In this document: positions 59,698 through 64,000 of the stretch, piece after piece
Numbering within the stretch: position 1 is the stretch's first letter
Layout: every line of letters begins with the position of its first letter
Source: Salinicola salarius
GTDB lineage: Bacteria; Pseudomonadota; Gammaproteobacteria; Pseudomonadales; Halomonadaceae
DNA: 64,000 nucleotides
Direction: 5' to 3'
NCBI RefSeq assembly: GCF_002179555.1
Contig: NZ_NHOU01000001.1
Span: forward strand, 124,001-188,000
Translations under genes and position numbers: made by a program
Notes under the pieces: generated by a model
What the model was told of the DNA's origin: nothing
Databases searched by the model: none
The model's input: the letters and a program-made list of their open reading frames with translations, nothing else

Positions 59698-61947
59698 TCA
59701 GCTCAACGTCATCGGGTCGATATCCAGCGACCAGCGGACGCGTCGCGAGGCGGCGTTCTCAAGCCAGCCGACCAGCCAGGCGCCGGCTTCGTGCAGGGCG
59801 CTGCGTTTTTCCGCCGACAGCATCAGTTGCAGGTGATACCGGTTCTGGCGCCGTTCCATGGGCGCCGGCACGGGGCCGAGACAGTGGACTGCCAGGCGGC
59901 GTTCGGCAAGCCAGGTTCGCACGGCGTCACCGGCTGCCTCGGCGGTCTCGCGGGCGTCTTCCTCGCGGGTGGCTTCGAAACGCGCCAAGGCCAGATAGCG
60001 ATAGGGCGGCAGCCCGGCCAGGCGTCGCTCTTCCAGCATCTGATAGGCCAGCGCGTCGTAGCCGCTATCCGCCAGCAGGCGCAGGTTCGGGTCGTCGGGA
60101 TGCAGGGTCTGGACCAGCACGCGGCCGGCTCGGTCCGCCCGCCCGGCGCGTCCGGCCACCTGTACCAGTAGCTGGGCGCTCTGCTCGAGCGCGCGGAAGT
60201 CGCTGGCGTAGAGGCCGGCGTCGGCATTGACCACGACGACCAGTGTCACGTGGGGAAGATGGTGGCCCTTGGCCAGCATCTGGGTGCCCACCAGGAGGCT
60301 CGGTTCGCCGCGGCGGATCTCGGTCAGCAGCTGGTCGAACGCTTCCTTGCGCCGCGTGCTGTCCCGGTCGATGCGATAGACCGGGACGTCCGGAAACAGC
60401 GTAGTCAGCGTCTCCTCCGTGCGTTCGGTGCCGGCGCCGAGCGGCCTCAGGTCCGCACTGTCGCAGCTCGGGCAGGCGTCCGGCTGCGGCGTCTGGTGTT
60501 CGCAGTGATGGCAGACCAGCCTGGGCGGCTGGCGGTGCAGGGTCATGCGCGAGTCGCAGTGGCGGCACTCGGCGATCCAGCCGCACTGGTGGCAGGCCAG
60601 CGAAGGCGAGAACCCGCGCCGGTTGATGAATACCAGTACCTGCCCCTCGGCCTTCAGTGCCTGGCGGATGGCGTCGATCACTGGCGGAATCAGGCCGCCC
60701 TGACGCAGGCGACCGCGCAGGTCGACCAGTTCCAGCTTGGCCGGAGCGTGACGGCTAGGACGCTGGGTCAGGCGCAGGTGCCGGTAGCGGCCGCTGCGTG
60801 CCTGGGCCAGCGTTTCCAGCGATGGCGTCGCGCTCCCCAGCAGGATCGGCACCCCGTCGCGTTGCGCGCGCGCCATCGCCAGGTCGCGAGCGTGGTAGCG
60901 CAGGCCGTCCTGCTGCTTGAACGAGCCGTCGTGCTCTTCGTCGACGATGATCACGCCGGGGCGCGCCAGAGGCGTGAAGATGGCGGAGCGGGTGCCGATG
61001 ATGATCGGGGCGCGTCCGCTGCGGGCGGCCTCCCAGGCATCCAGCCGCTCCAGGTCGGTCAGCCCCGAGTGCAGTGCCACGACCGGCGCGCGAAAGCGCT
61101 TGCGAAAGCGCGATAGCGTCTGCGGTGTCAGGCCGATCTCCGGCACCAGTACCAGCGCTTGGCGGCCCTGTCCGAGCACGCCTTCGATCAGTTGCAGGTA
61201 GATCTCGGTCTTGCCGCTGCCGGTAACGCCATGGAGCAGGCAGGGGTGGAAGCGGTCCAGCCCTTCGTGCAATGCGGCCAATGCTGCCGACTGCTCGCGA
61301 TTGAGCGGCAGGGCGGGTTCGGCCAGCAGCGCCCCCGACCACCCTTCGCCGGCGGTCAGCGGCTCCCGAACGCAGCCGATCAGCGCCTTGTCGAGCAGCC
61401 CCTGCAGTTGGGCGCGGGTGTAACCTTGCGCGGTGATGGCGGAGGTGATCATGCCGTGGCGATGCTGGGCCAGGAACTTTACCAGCTCGCGCTGGCGTGG
61501 CGCGCGGCCTAGCGCGTCGAGGGCGAGGGCTTCCGAGGTGTTCAGTTTCCAGCGTTCGCGAATCCGGGCCTCGAGCGGCCGCCCCTGGCGTAGCGGGCCG
61601 GGCAGGGCATGATGCAGCGTATCGCCCAGCGAATGCTGGTAGTAGCGGGCGGTGAACTGGCACAGCCATAGCCAGTCCGCCGGCAGTGGCTCGTCGTCGA
61701 GGCGCTCGGTGATCGGCTTGAGCTGATGGGCGGGCAGTTCGCTGTGCGTGGCGCATTCCATCACGATCCCGACCAGGTAGCGCCGGCCGAACGGGATCTT
61801 GACGCGCAGTCCCGGCCGCCACCCGCCAGCGGGCGGTTGACCGGCGGGACGATAGTCGAAGAGACGCCTCAGCGGCGTGGGAACGGCAACGCGAAGAATC
61901 CGAGGGGGCGGTGGCGCGCTCTCGGGGGCGATACTGGAATCTGCCAA
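59698..61947 (-). CDS. priA: primosomal replication helicase PriA
   Basis: Restarts stalled replication forks. 749 aa: an N-terminal DNA-binding domain (VPTPLRRLFDYRP), Walker A GVTGSGKTEIYLQL, DEEHDGSFKQQDGLRYHARD, zinc sites in CHQCGWIAECRHCDSRMTLH and CHHCEHQTPQPDACPSC, then helicase motifs to GRAGRADRAG. Divergent from rpmE. Its stop codon abuts a heptamer array. Confidence 0.97.
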   Translation of the reverse strand: MADSSIAPESAPPPPRILRVAVPTPLRRLFDYRPAGQPPAGGWRPGLRVKIPFGRRYLVGIVMECATHSELPAHQLKPITERLDDEPLPADWLWLCQFTARYYQHSLGDTLHHALPGPLRQGRPLEARIRERWKLNTSEALALDALGRAPRQRELVKFLAQHRHGMITSAITAQGYTRAQLQGLLDKALIGCVREPLTAGEGWSGALLAEPALPLNREQSAALAALHEGLDRFHPCLLHGVTGSGKTEIYLQLIEGVLGQGRQALVLVPEIGLTPQTLSRFRKRFRAPVVALHSGLTDLERLDAWEAARSGRAPIIIGTRSAIFTPLARPGVIIVDEEHDGSFKQQDGLRYHARDLAMARAQRDGVPILLGSATPSLETLAQARSGRYRHLRLTQRPSRHAPAKLELVDLRGRLRQGGLIPPVIDAIRQALKAEGQVLVFINRRGFSPSLACHQCGWIAECRHCDSRMTLHRQPPRLVCHHCEHQTPQPDACPSCDSADLRPLGAGTERTEETLTTLFPDVPVYRIDRDSTRRKEAFDQLLTEIRRGEPSLLVGTQMLAKGHHLPHVTLVVVVNADAGLYASDFRALEQSAQLLVQVAGRAGRADRAGRVLVQTLHPDDPNLRLLADSGYDALAYQMLEERRLAGLPPYRYLALARFEATREEDARETAEAAGDAVRTWLAERRLAVHCLGPVPAPMERRQNRYHLQLMLSAEKRSALHEAGAWLVGWLENAASRRVRWSLDIDPMTLS

Positions 61948-61976
61948 TTGGCCTCCATGAAGAGTTCTGATAAAAT
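61948..61976 (+). promoter_or_regulatory. sigma-70 promoter for rpmE
   Basis: TTGGCC (61948-61953), 17 bp, TAAAAT (61971-61976) with an extended TGA before the -10. It begins just beyond the priA start codon in the divergent direction and predicts a 5' leader of about 170 nt. Confidence 0.6.
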
Positions 61977-62151
61977 ACGCCGCCTTCCGACGTAGGGTGC
62001 GTCTCTTATCCGTGGTACAGTTATCGCCTGGCGATGCTGACTACGGGATTCTAGGCGGGCCGGTCGCGCGGGAGTGAACCGCGATTCCCTATCCGTGTAC
62101 GGTGCCTGGCAAGAGATCAGGTGGCGGTACACCGCAAAGCGAGGCTTCACG

Positions 62152-62367
62152 ATGAAACAGTCTATTCATCCCGAATACAAGAAAGTCACGGCGACCTGTT
62201 CCTGTGGCGCGACCCATTCGATCGGCACCACGGCCAGCGAAGATTTCCATGTCGACGTCTGCTCGCAGTGTCACCCGTTCTACACCGGCAAGCAGAAGCA
62301 GGCGACCACCGGTGGCCGCGTCGAGCGTTTCAACAAGCGCTTCGGTGCTGCAGTGCGTCGCGGTTAA
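62152..62367 (+). CDS. rpmE: 50S ribosomal protein L31, zinc-binding type
   Basis: 71 aa from ATG 62152 ([23 protein letters not shown] 8 bp upstream). Cys16 and Cys18 with the [13 protein letters not shown] block form the zinc ribbon of the C+ L31 type; such proteins act as a zinc reserve when replaced by C- paralogues, which are not seen here. Divergent from priA and followed by a strong terminator. Confidence 0.97.
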   Translation: MKQSIHPEYKKVTATCSCGATHSIGTTASEDFHVDVCSQCHPFYTGKQKQATTGGRVERFNKRFGAAVRRG

Positions 62368-62398
62368 AACGCGTCTCACTACAACCGATTGGTTGTCG

Positions 62399-62427
62399 AA
62401 AAGCCCGCCTTGATGGCGGGCTTTTTT
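62399..62427 (+). terminator. strong terminator after rpmE
   Basis: AAAAGCCCGCC (62399-62409), TTGAT loop, perfect complement at 62415-62425 and six T residues to 62427. Confidence 0.93.
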
Positions 62428-62446
62428 GTGCCCGCTCGATGGCTTT

Positions 62447-62488
62447 TTAAGTTTTAAAAGGCAAGGGTTAAGTTTTAAAAGATAAGGG
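62447..62488 (+). repeat. 21-bp direct repeat, two copies, upstream of maeB
   Basis: TTAAGTTTTAAAAG plus seven bases is repeated head to tail at 62447-62467 and 62468-62488 with two differences (GGCAAGGG versus GATAAGGG). The AT-rich core is nearly palindromic. Two helical turns apart, the copies could be a paired binding site. It lies 140 bp before the maeB promoter. Confidence 0.7.
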
Positions 62489-62629
62489 GTATCGAGATTT
62501 ATCGACTGTCCCGAGGAGATGGATAAGGAATATTTTATGGCTGGGCTTCCAAGTATAAGTGTCGCCAAATGCATCCAAGTGGTTCAAACAGGCGCTTAAA
62601 ATTCGCGAAAGGCAGAGAATGGGCGAAAG

Positions 62630-62656
62630 TTGTGTAAGGTGGTGTTTTTCTATAAT
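62630..62656 (+). promoter_or_regulatory. promoter for maeB
   Basis: TTGTGT (62630-62635), 15 bp, consensus TATAAT (62651-62656), about 60 bp before the maeB ATG. Spacing is 2 bp short of the optimum. The rest of the 350-bp rpmE-maeB gap holds the terminator and the 21-bp repeat. Confidence 0.6.
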
Positions 62657-62717
62657 CTGACATGACTTCAGGCAAGACATTGCCGAGAATTCCCACCATT
62701 GTCTTTGGAAAATCCTC

Positions 62718-63986
62718 ATGAGTGACGATAAGAGACAGGCGGCGCTCGATTACCACGCGAAGCCGATTCCGGGTAAGTTGTCGGTCGAGCTGACCAAGCC
62801 GACCAACTCCGCCAAGCATCTTGCGCTGGCCTACAGTCCCGGCGTGGCGGAACCGTGCCGGGAAATCGCGCTGGATCCGGAAAACGCCTACCTCTATACC
62901 GGTAAGGGAAACCTGGTAGCCGTCGTTTCCGACGGCAGCGCCATTCTGGGGTTGGGCAACCTGGGACCGCTGGCGAGCAAGCCGGTCATGGAAGGCAAGG
63001 GCGTTCTGTTCAAGCGCTTCGCTGGCATCAACTCGGTGGATATCGAGGTCGAGGCCGACTCGGCCCAGTCCTTCATCGATACCGTGGCCAACATCGCCAA
63101 TACCTGGGGCGGTATCAACCTGGAAGACATCAAGGCGCCGGAATGCTTCGAGATCGAAGCGGCCCTCAAGGAGCGCTGCAGCATTCCGGTATTCCACGAC
63201 GACCAGCACGGTACCGCGATCGTGACCGCGGCAGGGTTGCTCAACGCGCTGGATATCGCCGGCAAGACGCTGGCCGACGCGCGCATCGTCTGTCTCGGGG
63301 CCGGGTCAGCCGCCATTGCTTGCATGAAGCTGCTCATCGAGTGTGGCGCCAAGGCCGAGAACATCTTCATGCTGGATCGCAACGGCGTCATCCATAGTGG
63401 CCGCAACGATCTCAATCAATACAAGGCGCAGTTCGCGACCGAAACGCCGCTGCGTACGCTGGATGACGCGATCGAAGGCGCCGATGTCTTCGTCGGCCTG
63501 TCCGGGCCGAGCCTGTTCAAGCCCGAGCAGCTCGAGAAGATGGCCGCGAATCCGGTGGTCTTCGCCTGTTCCAATCCGGACCCGGAGATCCACCCCGACG
63601 TGGCGCGGGCGACCCGGAGCGACGTGATCATGGGCACGGGGCGCTCCGATTACCCCAACCAGGTCAACAACGTGCTGGGATTCCCGTTCATCTTCCGTGG
63701 TGCGCTGGACGTTCGGGCCACGGCCATCAACGAGCAGATGAAGATCGCGGCCGTTCATGCCCTGAAGGACCTGGCGCGAGAGCCGGTGACCCAGGAAGTG
63801 CTGGATGCCTACGAAATTGACTCGCTTGAGTTCGGTCGCGGCTACATCATCCCGACGCCGGTGGATTCGCGCCTGCTTGATAAAATTCCGGCGGCCGTGG
63901 CTCAGGCCGCGGTGGAATCCGGCGTGGCCCGGAAGCCTTATCCCGCGCATTACCCGCTGAAGAGCGTCAAGGAGATCTACGGCTGA
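62718..63986 (+). CDS. maeB: NADP-dependent malic enzyme, short form
   Basis: Oxidatively decarboxylates malate to pyruvate, making NADPH. 422 aa; LALAYSPGVAEPCREI, PVMEGKGVLFKRFAGIN, IPVFHDDQHGTAIVTAAGLLNAL and the dinucleotide motif VCLGAGSAAIACMKLL are typical. Unlike E. coli MaeB (759 aa) it lacks the C-terminal phosphotransacetylase-like domain. GGAAAA precedes the ATG. The priA-rpmE-maeB order matches Pseudomonas. Confidence 0.95.
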   Translation: MSDDKRQAALDYHAKPIPGKLSVELTKPTNSAKHLALAYSPGVAEPCREIALDPENAYLYTGKGNLVAVVSDGSAILGLGNLGPLASKPVMEGKGVLFKRFAGINSVDIEVEADSAQSFIDTVANIANTWGGINLEDIKAPECFEIEAALKERCSIPVFHDDQHGTAIVTAAGLLNALDIAGKTLADARIVCLGAGSAAIACMKLLIECGAKAENIFMLDRNGVIHSGRNDLNQYKAQFATETPLRTLDDAIEGADVFVGLSGPSLFKPEQLEKMAANPVVFACSNPDPEIHPDVARATRSDVIMGTGRSDYPNQVNNVLGFPFIFRGALDVRATAINEQMKIAAVHALKDLAREPVTQEVLDAYEIDSLEFGRGYIIPTPVDSRLLDKIPAAVAQAAVESGVARKPYPAHYPLKSVKEIYG

Positions 63987-64000
63987 TCGCGAGCCTGTCA

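Noticed and set aside
58818-59836. Open frames of up to 281 codons through the GAGCTTC array on both strands, encoding SKLEARS or ELRASSF repeats
   Set aside because: A 7-bp unit without stop codons is open in all frames; the same peptide repeat appears in several frames and both strands. No ribosome site, no codon bias, and the ends are in unrelated flanks.

Overview
The window is a GC-rich stretch of gammaproteobacterial core chromosome. Protein sequences and gene order (rpsB-tsf-pyrH-frr-uppS-cdsA-dxr-rseP-bamA-skp-lpxD-fabZ-lpxA-lpxB-rnhB-dnaE-accA-tilS; ubiE-ubiJ-ubiB-hisE-tatABC; DUF971-hslUV-SPOR-argS-priA-rpmE-maeB) fit Oceanospirillales, most likely Halomonadaceae (Halomonas or a close relative). 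This is an inference from order and similarity; there is no rRNA to confirm it. I see no prophage, insertion sequence, CRISPR array, tRNA or rRNA.

Layout. 1-3.1 kb: end of an unidentified gene, a 2-Cys peroxiredoxin, trxB, slyX and a membrane-anchored cold-shock-domain protein. 3.1-11.3 kb: mostly minus strand, with a CDF transporter, a small VOC-like gene, dapE, dapD, an ArsC/YffB protein, glnD and map, plus a plus-strand DUF305 protein. 11.7-32.7 kb: a long plus-strand run for translation factors, isoprenoid/phospholipid/lipid A synthesis, outer-membrane assembly, replication, malonyl-CoA synthesis and tRNA modification. 32.8-39.8 kb: ppx (minus), a thioredoxin-like gene, rho, ubiD, fre, folM. 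39.8-44.8 kb: an ECF sigma/RskA-type anti-sigma pair, a DAHP synthase behind an aromatic-rich leader peptide, and a Tat-exported PhoX phosphatase. 44.9-61.9 kb: minus-strand ppk, hemB, tatCBA, hisE, ubiB, ubiJ, ubiE, DUF971, hslU, hslV, SPOR, argS, priA. 62.1-64 kb: rpmE and maeB.

The most unusual signal is intergenic. Six tandem arrays of 7-bp units occur: GTGGCTC, GCGGCTC, GCGGCAC/GCGGCTC, GAGCTTC twice (one with 88 copies) and GAGATTC. They share one register and one orientation relative to the minus-strand genes. Three of them (after slyX, hslU and priA) begin at the first base after the stop codon and end at the same short flank. Two loci (hslU/DUF971 and priA/argS) have the same composite structure: stop codon, GC-rich array, exactly 41 bp, then a GAGCTTC array. 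A second dispersed family is a 116-bp imperfect palindrome a few bases after the accA and rho stop codons; its two copies show compensatory base changes in the stems.

Regulatory signals include a probable Phe/Tyr/Trp-sensing attenuator ahead of the DAHP synthase, a possible OxyR site ahead of the peroxiredoxin, a long inverted repeat ahead of trxB, a terminator-like hairpin between a good promoter and fabZ, and several strong intrinsic terminators. Start codons were moved downstream from the longest open frame wherever a ribosome binding site and family length supported it.
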